Shown here in pieces: positions 15,475-26,102 of a DNA stretch of 64,000 nucleotides (position 1 is the first letter of the stretch; every line of letters begins with the position of its first letter). This stretch comes from Streptomyces sp. NBC_00239. Its GTDB lineage: Bacteria; Actinomycetota; Actinomycetes; Streptomycetales; Streptomycetaceae. A model generated the notes under the pieces. That model did no database searches and was not told the DNA's origin. It worked only from the letters and a program-made list of their open reading frames with translations. The stretch is taken from NCBI RefSeq assembly GCF_036194065.1, contig NZ_CP108095.1, forward strand, positions 1,798,001 through 1,862,000, given 5' to 3'. The position numbers and the translations under genes are program-made.

Positions 15475-16149
15475 ATGACCGACGGGCGCATCGAGCGCGG
15501 CAACCGGACCCGCAGGCTCGTCCTGGACCACACCATGGGCATCGCCTCCGCCGAGGGCCTCCAGGGGCTGTCCCTGGGCAAGATCTCCACCGAACTGGGA
15601 CTCAGCAAGAGCGGGGTGTTCGCGCTCTTCGGCTCGAAGGAATCCCTCCAGGTGGAGACCGTCCGGTCGGCGGTCGACGTGTTCGTCCGGCACGTCGTAC
15701 GGCCGCTGCGCGCGGAGCCGGCCGGGGCGGCGAAGGCGTGGCGGCTGTGCGAGCTGTGGCTCGGCTACTCGGGCCGCCGGGTGTTCCCCGGGGGCTGTTT
15801 CTTCCACGCGGTGTCGGCGGAGTTCGACTCCCGGCCCGGTCCGGTCCACGACGAGATCGCCAAGGCCCGCCGCAACTGGTCCGGCTACGTGGAACGGGTC
15901 CTGGAAGAGGCCAGGCTCGCCGGCGGTTTCAGGGCGGACCTGGACGCCGCGCAGGTGGCCTTCGAGATCATCGCGCTCATGGAGATGGCCGACTCCGAGT
16001 CGGTGCTCCACGACGACGTACGCGCCTACACGCGCGCCGCGACGGGCATCCTGAGCCGCCTCCGCGCCGCCGCCACCGACCCGTCGACCCTGCCCGAACA
16101 CCCCCCGCTGCCGGGAGAGTTCACAGCCCCGGCGGCCCGGACCGAATAG
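15475..16149 (+). CDS. TetR-family transcriptional regulator
   Basis: A 224-residue repressor-type protein. The N-terminal DNA-binding part is TRRLVLDHTMGIASAEGLQGLSLGKISTELGLSKSGVFALFGSKESL in segments, with the recognition helix LSKSGVFALFG at residues 43-53. The C-terminal part holds a GGCFFHAVSAEFDSRPG segment typical of the TetR_C subgroup that includes YcdC/AcrR-like regulators of reductases. Ligand unknown. Divergent from the VOC gene, whose promoter it most likely controls. The C-terminal 25 residues are Pro-rich and probably disordered. Confidence 0.92.
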   Translation: MTDGRIERGNRTRRLVLDHTMGIASAEGLQGLSLGKISTELGLSKSGVFALFGSKESLQVETVRSAVDVFVRHVVRPLRAEPAGAAKAWRLCELWLGYSGRRVFPGGCFFHAVSAEFDSRPGPVHDEIAKARRNWSGYVERVLEEARLAGGFRADLDAAQVAFEIIALMEMADSESVLHDDVRAYTRAATGILSRLRAAATDPSTLPEHPPLPGEFTAPAARTE

Positions 16150-16160
16150 CCCGACAGGCC

Positions 16161-16205
16161 GTCGGCCGGTCGGTCGGCCAGTCGTCGGTCGGTCGTCGGT
16201 CGGTC
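16161..16205. repeat. GTCGGTCG simple-sequence repeat
   Basis: An irregular tract of GTCGGTCG/GTCGTCGG units occupies the gap between the convergent TetR and NHEJ polymerase genes. It looks like slippage-generated sequence without coding content. Confidence 0.8.
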
Positions 16206-16233
16206 CGGCGCACGAGGGCGAGCGGCCGGGGCG

Positions 16234-17286
16234 TCAGTGCGCGCCCTCCTCCCCGTCGCCCTCCTCGTGCTTGGCGCGGCTGGGTTGGACCCGCTTGGGT
16301 TCGCCGGGCATTTTCGGGTAGTCCGGCGGGTACGGCATGTCGCCGAGTCCGCGCGTGTCGCGGTCGTGGTCGGCCAGGTCCAAGGCGGCGTCCAGCGTGA
16401 AGGCGTGGTCGTCCATGTCGGCGTGCACGTCGCCGAGTTCCGCGTACCGGGCCGGCATCGTCACGATGTCGAAGTCGCGCGGCTCGGCGGAGTCGATCTC
16501 GTCCCAGCGCAGCGGGGCCGAGACCGGGGCGTGCGGGCGCGGCCTGACGGAGTAGGCGGAGGCGATCGTCCGGTCGCGGGCCGTCTGGTTGTAGTCGAAG
16601 AAGATCCGCTCCCCGCGCTCCTCCTTCCACCAGGCCGTGGTCACCTTGCCCGGCATCCGGCGCTCCAGCTCGCGCCCGATCGCGATCGCGCAGCGCCGTA
16701 CGTCCGTGAAGGTCCAGCGCGGCTCGATCGGCACGAAGACGTGCAGGCCGCGGCCGCCGGAGGTCTTGGGCCAGCCGCGCAGCCCGAGTTCGTCGAGCAG
16801 GGCGCGCAGTTCGTGGGCGGCGGCCACGGCGTGGTGGTAGTCCGTGCCCGGCTGCGGGTCCAGGTCGATGCGCAGCTCGTCGGGCCGGTCGGTGTCCTCC
16901 CGGCGCACGGGCCACGGGTGGAAGGTCAGGCAGCCCAGGTTCGCGGCCCACAGCACCGCTGCCGGCTCGGTGGGGCAGATCTCGTCGGCGGTCCGGCCGC
17001 TGGGGAAGGCGATGTGCGCGGTGGGGATCCAGTCGGGCAGGTTCTTGGGCGCCCGCTTCTGGAAGAACGATTCGCCCGTCACCCCGTCGGGGTAGCGCTC
17101 CAGCGTGGTCGGCCGGTCGCGCAGCGCGCGGGTGATGCCGTCGGCGACGGCCAGGTAGTACTGGGCCACGTCCAGCTTGGTCAGCCCGCGTTCGGGGAAG
17201 TACACCTTCTCCGGGCTGGACAGCCTGACCGTCCGGCCGCCGGCGTCCAGCTCCACCGCAGTGCGCGCAGTACCCATGTGCGCCAC
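16234..17286 (-). CDS. Stand-alone LigD polymerase-domain protein (NHEJ primase-polymerase)
   Basis: A 350-residue protein corresponding to the polymerase (AEP-fold) domain of LigD. Signature segments are SSPEKVYFPERGLTKLDVAQYY, GESFFQKRAPKN, the metal-binding ELRIDLDPQPG, KTSGGRGLHVFVP and the late FDYNQTARDRTIASAYS. The family fills and extends broken ends with ribonucleotides during non-homologous end joining with Ku. The C-terminal 35 residues are charged and probably disordered. Start ATG 17286, or 17277 giving MGTART. It is divergent from a DNA ligase gene with only 68 bp between starts: together they supply two of the three LigD activities as separate proteins. No ku gene is in the window. 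Confidence 0.92.
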   Translation of the reverse strand: MAHMGTARTAVELDAGGRTVRLSSPEKVYFPERGLTKLDVAQYYLAVADGITRALRDRPTTLERYPDGVTGESFFQKRAPKNLPDWIPTAHIAFPSGRTADEICPTEPAAVLWAANLGCLTFHPWPVRREDTDRPDELRIDLDPQPGTDYHHAVAAAHELRALLDELGLRGWPKTSGGRGLHVFVPIEPRWTFTDVRRCAIAIGRELERRMPGKVTTAWWKEERGERIFFDYNQTARDRTIASAYSVRPRPHAPVSAPLRWDEIDSAEPRDFDIVTMPARYAELGDVHADMDDHAFTLDAALDLADHDRDTRGLGDMPYPPDYPKMPGEPKRVQPSRAKHEEGDGEEGAH

Positions 17287-17354
17287 GGTATGCGCGGTGT
17301 ACGCCCGCCGCTCGCCGGGGAGCGGCCGCCCGCACCGCGGCGCAGAATCGGTCC

Positions 17355-18425
17355 ATGGATCTTCCCGTGATGCCGCCCGTGAAGCCGATGCTGGCGAAGT
17401 CCGTGGCCCGGATTCCCCCGGACATGCAGTACGAGGCCAAATGGGACGGGTTCCGGGCCATCGTGCACCGCGACGGCCCGGAGGTGGTGATCGGCAGCCG
17501 CACCGGCAAGCCGCTCACGCGGTACTTCCCCGAGCTGGTGGGCGCGCTCCTGGAGAACCTGCCCGAACGCTGCGTGGTGGACGGCGAGATCGTGATCGCG
17601 CACGGCGGCCGGCTGGACTTCGACCGGCTCACCGAGCGCATCCACCCGGCCGCCTCCCGGGTGGCCACGCTGGCCGAGCGCACGCCCGCCAGTTTCGTGG
17701 CCTTCGACCTGCTGGCCCTCGGCGACGAAGCCCTGCTCGACATCCCCCTCGCCGCCCGCCGCGCCGCGCTCGCCGAGGCGCTGGGCGCCGCCCGGCCGCC
17801 CGTGCACCTGGCCCCCGCCACCACCGATGCGGCCGTCGCGCAGGAGTGGTTCTCCGCCTACGAGGGAGCCGGCCTCGACGGGATCGTCGCCAAGCCGCTC
17901 GACCTTCCTTACCGCCCGGACGCCCGCCTCATGTACAAGATCAAGCACGAGCGTTCGGCCGACGTGGTCGTGGCCGGCTACCGCTTCCACAAGAGCGGGC
18001 CGGTGGTCGGCTCGCTGCTGCTCGGCCTGTACGACGACCAGGGCGCGCTCCAGCACGTCGGGGTGTGCGCCGCCTTCCCCATGAAGCGGCGGGCGGAGCT
18101 GGTCGAGGAGCTGGAGCCGCTGCGGATGGCGCCCGGCGCGGCCGGCCATCCGTGGGCCGCGTGGGCCGACGAGGCGGCGCACGAGAGCGCCCGGCTCCCC
18201 GGTGCGCCCAGCCGCTGGTCGGGCAAGAAGGACCTGTCCTGGGTGCCGCTGCGCCCGGAGCTCGTCATCGAGGTGGGGTACGACCACATGGAGGGCGACC
18301 GGTTCCGGCACACCGCCCAGTTCCGCCGGAACCGGCCCGACCGCGCGCCGGAGAGCTGTACGTACGCCCAGTTGGAGGAGGTCGTGGGCTACGACCTCGC
18401 CGAGGTACTGGGCACGCCCGGCTGA
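17355..18425 (+). CDS. ATP-dependent DNA ligase (LigC/LigD ligase-domain type)
   Basis: A 356-residue ligase. The adenylated lysine is Lys29 in motif I EAKWDGFR; other motifs are IGSRTGKPL, VVDGEIV, ASFVAFDLLAL, GIVAKPLD and YKIKHER, followed by an OB-fold domain (VVAGYRF to HTAQFRRNRPD). It joins DNA ends with ATP through a ligase-AMP intermediate. Length without polymerase or nuclease domains fits the LigC class of actinobacterial back-up NHEJ ligases. Shares the intergenic region with the divergent polymerase-domain gene. ATG 17355 is the first in-frame start. Confidence 0.94.
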   Translation: MDLPVMPPVKPMLAKSVARIPPDMQYEAKWDGFRAIVHRDGPEVVIGSRTGKPLTRYFPELVGALLENLPERCVVDGEIVIAHGGRLDFDRLTERIHPAASRVATLAERTPASFVAFDLLALGDEALLDIPLAARRAALAEALGAARPPVHLAPATTDAAVAQEWFSAYEGAGLDGIVAKPLDLPYRPDARLMYKIKHERSADVVVAGYRFHKSGPVVGSLLLGLYDDQGALQHVGVCAAFPMKRRAELVEELEPLRMAPGAAGHPWAAWADEAAHESARLPGAPSRWSGKKDLSWVPLRPELVIEVGYDHMEGDRFRHTAQFRRNRPDRAPESCTYAQLEEVVGYDLAEVLGTPG

Positions 18426-18502
18426 CACCGCGCCACGCCCTCAGCCTCGCCGGCCACCCGAGGGGACACTCCCGGCCTCGCCGGCCACCCGAAGCGCAAC
18501 TC

Positions 18503-18615
18503 CCAGCCTCGCCGGCGTTTGAGGCGCGGGTCCGGGCGGAGCCCGGTGCCCGGCGGAGCCGGGTTGTCTTGGGGCTCCGCCCCAAACCCCGCGCCTCAAA
18601 CGCCGGCGAGGCTGG
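18503..18615. repeat. Repeat copy B: 28-bp-arm nested inverted repeat
   Basis: Perfect 28-bp arms (18503-18530 and 18588-18615; arm core CGCCGGCGTTTGAGGCGCGG) enclose a second stem GGGCGGAGCCC/GGGCTCCGCCC and a third CCCGGC-gga-GCCGGG. Degenerate CCTCGCCGG satellites flank it (about 18440-18500 and 18616-18680). It occupies the gap between the convergent ligase and MFS genes and probably also terminates them. Confidence 0.9.
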
Positions 18616-18681
18616 ATGTTGCGCCCCAAGGCGCCGGCGAGGCCGGAGGTCGCCGCCCAGGGGGTCGCACCACGGCAGGGT

Positions 18682-20889
<2,208 letters not shown>

Positions 20890-22242
20890 TCAGCGCAGGT
20901 AGGCGAGGCCGGGGTGGGCGGCGGCGTATCCGTCGAGGAGCCGGCGGGCGACGGCCACCGAGTCCACCAGCGGGTGCAGGGCGAACGCCTTGACGGCGGC
21001 GCTGCGCGAGCCGGAGGCGGCGGCGGTGAGGACCTCCCGTTCGACGGCCTTCACCGAGGTGACGAGGCCGGCCGCGTGGTACGGCAGCGGATCGACGGCC
21101 TCCGGGTGGGCGCCCCGCCCGTCGACCCGGCAGGGGACCTCGATCACGGCGTCCGCGTCGAGCAGCGACAGGGTGCCGCGGTTGCGGACGTTGAGGATCA
21201 GCGTGGTGCGCTCGTCGCGGGCGATGGCCCGCATCAGGGCGAGGGCGACCTGCTCGTAGCCGCCCGACTCCAGGTCGGCCTCGGCGCGCTCGCCGGCCCC
21301 CACGACCTCGCGGTTCTCGGCCATGTACGTGGCTTCGCGCTCGGCGCGGGTCCGGTCCCAGGCGGCCAGCGCGGCGCCGCCGGGCCCGGTGGCGCCCCCG
21401 CCCAGTTCCGCGTAGAAGCGGGCCTGCTGGTCGCGCAGGAAGGCGCCGCGGGTCTGCTTCGCCTCCTGGTAGGCGCGTACCGCCTCGCGGTTGAAGTAGT
21501 AGTAGTGGAGGTATTCGTTCGGGATGGCGCCCAGGGACTGCAGCCAGTCGGCGCCGAAGAGCCGGCCTTCCTCGAAGGAGTCGAGGAGGGCGCGGTCCGC
21601 GAGCAGCCGGGGCAGTTCGTCGCGGCCGTCGATCCACAGGCCGCGGACCCAGCCGAGGTGGTTGAGGCCCGCGTAGTCGATGCGGGCGCGGGCCGGGTCG
21701 GCGCCGAGCAGCCGGGCGATCCGGCGGCCGAGTCCGACCGGCGAGTCGCAGATGCCGATGACGCGTTCGCCGAGGTGGAAGGCCATCGCCTCGGTGACCA
21801 GCCCGGCCGGGTTGGTGAAGTTGATGACCCAGGCGTCCGGCGCCAGCAGGGCGATGCGGCGGGCGAGTTCCCAGGCCACCGGCACCGTGCGCAGGCCGTA
21901 CGCGATCCCGCCCGCGCCGGTGGTCTCCTGGCCCAGCACGCCTTCGGCGAGGGCGATCCGCTCGTCCGTGGCCCGGCCTTCGAGGCCGCCGACCCGGATC
22001 GCGGAGAACACGAAGTCGGCGCCGCGCAGGGCCTCGTCGAGGTCGTTGGTGGCGCTGACCGCCGGGGCGTCGGGCACTCCCTCGGCCTGGTCCACGAGGA
22101 CCCGGGCGATGGCGGTGAGCCGGGCCGGATCCTCGTCGTACAGGGCGACCTGGTCGATGCGGCCTTCGGCGCGGTCGCCGAGCAGGGCCCCGTAGACCAG
22201 CGGGATGCGGAATCCGCCCCCGCCGAGGATCGTCAGTTTCAC
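20890..22242 (-). CDS. 6-phospho-beta-glucosidase (glycoside hydrolase family 4)
   Basis: A 450-residue GH4 enzyme. The family uses NAD+ and a divalent metal to cleave phosphorylated glucosides by oxidation, elimination and reduction. Seen: Rossmann motif LGGGGFRIP at the N-terminus, VGGLEGRATDERIALAEG, NFTNPAGLVTEA, GICDSPVGLGRR with the metal-binding cysteine position, and GLNHLGWV with the histidine ligand. The start is GTG at 22242 with AGAAGGG upstream; the 13 extra codons from an upstream ATG would precede the Rossmann strand and are unlikely. No PTS gene or kinase adjoins, so its sugar source is unclear. Confidence 0.92.
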   Translation of the reverse strand: MKLTILGGGGFRIPLVYGALLGDRAEGRIDQVALYDEDPARLTAIARVLVDQAEGVPDAPAVSATNDLDEALRGADFVFSAIRVGGLEGRATDERIALAEGVLGQETTGAGGIAYGLRTVPVAWELARRIALLAPDAWVINFTNPAGLVTEAMAFHLGERVIGICDSPVGLGRRIARLLGADPARARIDYAGLNHLGWVRGLWIDGRDELPRLLADRALLDSFEEGRLFGADWLQSLGAIPNEYLHYYYFNREAVRAYQEAKQTRGAFLRDQQARFYAELGGGATGPGGAALAAWDRTRAEREATYMAENREVVGAGERAEADLESGGYEQVALALMRAIARDERTTLILNVRNRGTLSLLDADAVIEVPCRVDGRGAHPEAVDPLPYHAAGLVTSVKAVEREVLTAAASGSRSAAVKAFALHPLVDSVAVARRLLDGYAAAHPGLAYLR

Positions 22243-22398
22243 GTACCGGCCGCCCTTCTGCCCCGCGCAGTGCGGTGTCACCGCGCACGGACAGTCTCAC
22301 CGACGGCCGCACCACCCGGGAGCGCGCCGCCCCGGACGGCGACCGCGAACCGGCGCCGTGCCGGACGGCCACCGCGAGCCGCCGCCCTGCCGGACGGT

Positions 22399-23388
22399 CT
22401 AGTCGCCCAGCGGGGGTACGGCGCGCAGCCGCGGTGCGTTGGGCACCGGGATGCCGGCGCCGCCCGTCGGCATGCCCGTGGGGGCGCCCGGCAGGGCGGA
22501 CAGTACGAAGGTGATCCTGGTCAGGCCCATGACGTCGAGCATCGGACCGGATTCGGCCACCACCCGGCAGCGGGCCCGGCCCCAGCGCGGGTCCGGGTGC
22601 CGGACACCGAGCACCGCGCCGTCGTTGCGCGCGGCGTCGGCCCCGTACGTGGCGAGCCAGTGCGGCACTCCGTACCGGTACGCGGCCTCCATGAAGGGGT
22701 CGTGCGCGATGTCCTGGCGGATGCTCTGCAGCCCCGCGTCCTCGGGCCGCTCCGCGAGCGCGGTGGCGAACTGCGCGAGCAGCGGTACGCACCAGCCGGG
22801 CTCGTGGTCCTCCAGCACGGCGGCCGCGTCCGGGTGGAAGAGCACGAAGCGCAGGAAGTTGTCGTCGGGCAGCGCGGTCGGGTGCGGCCGCACGGCCTGG
22901 AAGAGCTGGTCGAAGGCCGAGTTGGTGAGCGTGACGTCCCACCGGCCGTCGAGCAGGAAGGACGGGTAGGGCACGGCTTCCATGAGGGCCGCGTAGTCGC
23001 GCAGGTAGTCGCGCTGGGCGGGGTCCTCGGGGAGCCTGCTGCCCTCCGCCGGGCGCCACGATTGTGGCGGATCCCGGTCGACCAGTACCCGGAACAGCCA
23101 GAAACGCTGCCGGTCGTTCATTTCCAGGGCCTGGGCCAGCGACAGGAGCTTGCGGTCGTTCCACTCCTTGACCAGGCCCCGCTCCCAGTTTCCGTAGGCG
23201 CGCACGCTGATGCCCAGACGTGCGGCGATGTCTTCCTGGCTGAGGCCCAGTTCCTCGCGGCGCTGCCGCAGGAGTGCCTTGCGGCGCTCCGACCTGACGG
23301 CTCCGCGTACGGGCTCTTCGCCCGCCAGGCGCTCCTGGCCGGACCGCGCGAGGACCTCGGATTGGCCCACGGCTGCAAGATGTGACAC
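22399..23388 (-). CDS. XRE-family regulator with MmyB-like ligand-binding domain
   Basis: A 329-residue protein with an HTH near residues 38-90 (LLRQRREELGLSQEDIAARLGISVRAYGNWERG) and a C-terminal MmyB-type PAS-like domain (YPSFLLDGRWDVTLTNSAFDQLF, then DPRWGRARCRVVAESGPMLDVMG). Family members bind small ligands and often control a neighbouring enzyme. GTG 23388 is preferred, with AAGGGGGAG six bases upstream; ATG 23424 is the alternative. It is divergent from the XRE gene of the next operon with a 219-bp shared control region, making cross-regulation plausible. Confidence 0.85.
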   Translation of the reverse strand: MSHLAAVGQSEVLARSGQERLAGEEPVRGAVRSERRKALLRQRREELGLSQEDIAARLGISVRAYGNWERGLVKEWNDRKLLSLAQALEMNDRQRFWLFRVLVDRDPPQSWRPAEGSRLPEDPAQRDYLRDYAALMEAVPYPSFLLDGRWDVTLTNSAFDQLFQAVRPHPTALPDDNFLRFVLFHPDAAAVLEDHEPGWCVPLLAQFATALAERPEDAGLQSIRQDIAHDPFMEAAYRYGVPHWLATYGADAARNDGAVLGVRHPDPRWGRARCRVVAESGPMLDVMGLTRITFVLSALPGAPTGMPTGGAGIPVPNAPRLRAVPPLGD

Positions 23389-23470
23389 CGGGAGCTCCCC
23401 CTTCTCACGGTCTGCGATCTTCATTTCCGTGTGGCGATCCTGCTACCCACGACAAGACAGTGTCAACTAT

Positions 23471-23520
23471 TGTGGCAATTTCAGCCTCAGGACACCTCAT
23501 TCGCGCCACAGCTGTGGCAA
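23471..23520. promoter_or_regulatory. Candidate operator between two divergent XRE genes
   Basis: In an AT-richer region, TGTGGCAA occurs at 23471-23478 and 23513-23520, and the second copy is part of the perfect 14-bp palindrome GCCACAGCTGTGGC (23505-23518). The site is 87 bp from one start and about 117 bp from the other. Either flanking XRE protein could bind it. Confidence 0.5.
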
Positions 23521-23607
23521 GTTCTAGCCGTACGACGGGGAAGCGGTTAGCCTCCAGAGGCCAACCGCGTGCCCGTACCAACCTCGCGTGATCTAGGAGA
23601 ACCACTG

Positions 23608-24276
23608 GTGACAGACGGCTTCCAGGCAACCGTCCCAGTGGCCACCGGACCCCTGGCGGCCACTGCCGCACGCGTCGCCGAACTCGCGGGCAAACTCGGC
23701 CGGGCCCAGGGCGAGGTCTTCGACCTGCGGCGACTTTCGGACGCCTCGGGCGTTCCCGCCGACGTGGTCCGGGCCCTCCTCGACGGCAGGCCCGCCGGTG
23801 AACCCGACCTCCAGACCCGCTTCCTGCAGCGCCTCGACCTGCTGCGCCGGACCCGGGTCAAACCCAACGGCCGCCGGTACACCCAGCAGGAGATCGCCGA
23901 CGGCGCGGGCATGTCCCGGCAGCAGGCCGGCGCCCTGATCAACGGCGACCGGCGGCCGACCATGGAACACTGCGACGCGATCCAGCGCTTCTTCGGAGTG
24001 CACGCCGGCTTCCTGACGGCGCACGACGCGGACGCGCTGACCGACGCCCTCCAGCGCACCGAACAGCAACTGCTCCAGGACTTCGCGGGCCGCGAGCGGG
24101 AGACCGTACCGGCGGAGACCGCCGCCGTGAACGACCCCCTCGCCCGGCTCCTCCAGGACCACGGAGTACGCGGGATCGCCTGGCGCGCGGCCCAACTGCC
24201 CAGCGACAAGCACCGCGACAAGGTCACGGAGTGGCTGGACATGCTGCTGGAAAGCGTCAAACCGACCGAGTCCTGA
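23608..24276 (+). CDS. Regulator with two helix-turn-helix segments, first gene of the ImmA-type cassette
   Basis: A 222-residue protein. One HTH-like segment is at residues 38-60 (FDLRRLSDASGVPADVVRALLDG) and a clear XRE HTH at 91-113 (YTQQEIADGAGMSRQQAGALING) followed by RRPTMEHCDAIQRFFGV. The C-terminal third is helical, without recognised domain. GTG 23608 is preceded by AGGAGA; upstream in-frame codons to 23569 lack a ribosome site. It opens a four-gene operon with a metalloprotease-like gene 84 bp downstream. By analogy with ImmR/ImmA of ICEBs1, the protease may cleave this repressor; that is inference. Confidence 0.82.
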   Translation: MTDGFQATVPVATGPLAATAARVAELAGKLGRAQGEVFDLRRLSDASGVPADVVRALLDGRPAGEPDLQTRFLQRLDLLRRTRVKPNGRRYTQQEIADGAGMSRQQAGALINGDRRPTMEHCDAIQRFFGVHAGFLTAHDADALTDALQRTEQQLLQDFAGRERETVPAETAAVNDPLARLLQDHGVRGIAWRAAQLPSDKHRDKVTEWLDMLLESVKPTES

Positions 24277-24360
24277 CCCGGTCCCGGCCCGGCGCCGACG
24301 CCGGAGTCCGAGAATGCATGGCAGAGTTCCTGATCCGGATCCGCTCCGACGGGGAGAACG

Positions 24361-24909
24361 GTGAGCATAGGCAAAGAGCAGCGGCGGCTGTGCGGGGAGC
24401 TCGTGGCCGGGATCCGGCTGCCCGCCCCCGCGGAACCCGCGGACCTCTACGCCGCGCTGTGCGAGGGCATGAGCCGGCACCGCGGGCGTCCGGTCCAGTT
24501 CCGCATGGCCTCGTTCCCCCCGGGGACGGCCAGCGGACTGTGGCTCGACATGGCCGACCGGGATCTCGTGGTGATCGAGGAGCGCACCGCTCCCGACCAC
24601 CAGCTCGTCATCCTCGGACACGAGTTGTGGCACATGAAGGCCGGCCACTGCAGCCACCACGTCGACGGCGCCGCCGTCGCCGCCCGGCTGCTGTCCGACG
24701 AGGCCGACCTGAGCGAGACGGTCCGCAGCGTCGCGGCCCGCACGCGCGCCGACGTGTCCGAGGAGACCGAGGCGGAGACCTTCGGGCTGCTCCTGGGCAG
24801 CAAGTGCCGGTCCTGGCTGGCCGGCTCCGCGGGCCCCGCGCCGACCGAGCGGAACAAGCTCGCCGGCCGGATAGAGGCCTCGCTGGGCTACCGAGGGCCA
24901 CGAGGCTGA
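24361..24909 (+). CDS. ImmA/IrrE-type zinc metalloprotease-like protein
   Basis: A 182-residue protein with the zinc motif HELWH at residues 87-91 inside ILGHELWHMKAGHC, and a following acidic segment SEETEAETFG whose Glu could be the third ligand as in ImmA/IrrE peptidases. Streptomyces homologues are often labelled toxin component of a toxin-antitoxin system without proof. GTG 24361 follows GGGGAGAAC. Its stop is eight bases before the TTG of the membrane protein, so translation of the two is probably coupled. The upstream XRE protein is the obvious candidate partner or substrate. Confidence 0.82.
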   Translation: MSIGKEQRRLCGELVAGIRLPAPAEPADLYAALCEGMSRHRGRPVQFRMASFPPGTASGLWLDMADRDLVVIEERTAPDHQLVILGHELWHMKAGHCSHHVDGAAVAARLLSDEADLSETVRSVAARTRADVSEETEAETFGLLLGSKCRSWLAGSAGPAPTERNKLAGRIEASLGYRGPRG

Positions 24910-24917
24910 GTGCATCC

Positions 24918-26102
24918 TTGAAAGGTCTTGATTTCTATGTTCCCGCGGGCGTCCTCGTGGTCGCCTTCGCCTGCAAGCTCCCCGGGCTGACCCGCGACTG
25001 GCGGGATCCGCTCGTGCGCGCCGTCAGCGTGCTGCTCCTCGTGGCGAGTTCGGTGTTCTTCTTCGCCGCACCGCCGACGATCCACGAGGTCAACCGCATC
25101 ACGGGGGTGCCGAACTTCTCGGCCCCCCTCGTGTACTGCATCCTGACCGCGTTCAGCGCCTCCTGCCTGCTGCTGCTCATCAACTGGCGGGGCGGCCCCG
25201 AGGAGCGCACCCGGCGGGCCTCCCGCCGGTGCGCCCTGGCGTACGCCGCGGTGATCCTGTCCCTGATCGTGCTGTTCGCGCTCGGCGACGCCCCCGTGGA
25301 GCGGCTCCAGGACCTGGACACCTACTACGCGACGACCCCGTTCATCCGCGAGATGATCCTGGTCTACCTGGTCGCGCACACCGTCGCGGCCGTGGTCATG
25401 ACCGTGCTGTGCCGCCGCTGGTCCCTGCACGTCCAGGGATCGCTGCGGCACGGGCTGATGCTGATGGTCTGCGGCTTCGTCCTCAACCTGGTCTTCGACG
25501 CGGCCAAGTTCACCGCCGTCGGCGCCCGGTGGCTGGGACACGACCTGGACTTCCTCAGCACCAAAGTCGCCCCGCCGGTGGCCTCGCTGTCCGCCCTGCT
25601 GATCGGCACCGGCTTCGTCCTGCCGCTGGTCGTCCAGCGGGTCTCGGCGAGCTGGCGCACCTGGGCCGGCTACCGCCGTCTCGGGCCGCTGTGGCGCGAA
25701 CTGCGGCCCGTCGTCCCGCACGGCGCCCGCCTGGTGCGGATCTCCTGGTGGTCCCCCGGCGACCTGCGGGTCATCCAGCGGGTCGCCGACATCCACGACG
25801 GACTCCTGCATCTCGACCCCTACTTCGACCGGGAGCTACGGGACCGGACCGAGGCCGGACAGCTCGCAGCCGGAGCCTCGCCCGCCCAGGCCCACGCGAC
25901 CGCCGAGGCGGTCATGGTGACGGCCGCCATCAGAGCACGGGCCGCCGACCCGGAGGAGATGGTGATCGGCTCGGCCGACGCCTACGCCCCGGCGCGCGCC
26001 GAAGGGCAGCGTGATCTGGAAATGATCTCCCGCGCCCTGCGGTCCCCCGCCGTCGAAGAGACCCGCCGGAACGCGGTCAGTACCGAAAGCAGACTTCCAT
26101 GA
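24918..26102 (+). CDS. Seven-helix membrane protein (MAB_1171c-like family)
   Basis: A 394-residue protein with seven hydrophobic segments in its first 240 residues (starting VPAGVLVVAFACKLP, LVRAVSVLLLVASSVFFFAA, LVYCILTAFSASCLLLLINW, CALAYAAVILSLIVLFALG, MILVYLVAHTVAAVVMTVL, MLMVCGFVLNLVFDAA, SLSALLIGTGFVLPLVV) and a soluble C-terminal part of about 150 residues with LWRELRPVVPHG. It is usually called a putative transporter; no transport motif is visible. The start TTG 24918 gives MKGLDFYVPAG, the N-terminus I expect for the family; CTG 24906 is less likely. It overlaps the flavoprotein gene by ATGA. Confidence 0.8.
   Translation: MKGLDFYVPAGVLVVAFACKLPGLTRDWRDPLVRAVSVLLLVASSVFFFAAPPTIHEVNRITGVPNFSAPLVYCILTAFSASCLLLLINWRGGPEERTRRASRRCALAYAAVILSLIVLFALGDAPVERLQDLDTYYATTPFIREMILVYLVAHTVAAVVMTVLCRRWSLHVQGSLRHGLMLMVCGFVLNLVFDAAKFTAVGARWLGHDLDFLSTKVAPPVASLSALLIGTGFVLPLVVQRVSASWRTWAGYRRLGPLWRELRPVVPHGARLVRISWWSPGDLRVIQRVADIHDGLLHLDPYFDRELRDRTEAGQLAAGASPAQAHATAEAVMVTAAIRARAADPEEMVIGSADAYAPARAEGQRDLEMISRALRSPAVEETRRNAVSTESRLP

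Noticed and set aside
24361..24909. Toxin of a toxin-antitoxin pair
   Set aside because: The sequence shows a HEXXH protease-like protein; toxicity is not indicated by anything visible, and the operon has two more genes not typical of TA loci.
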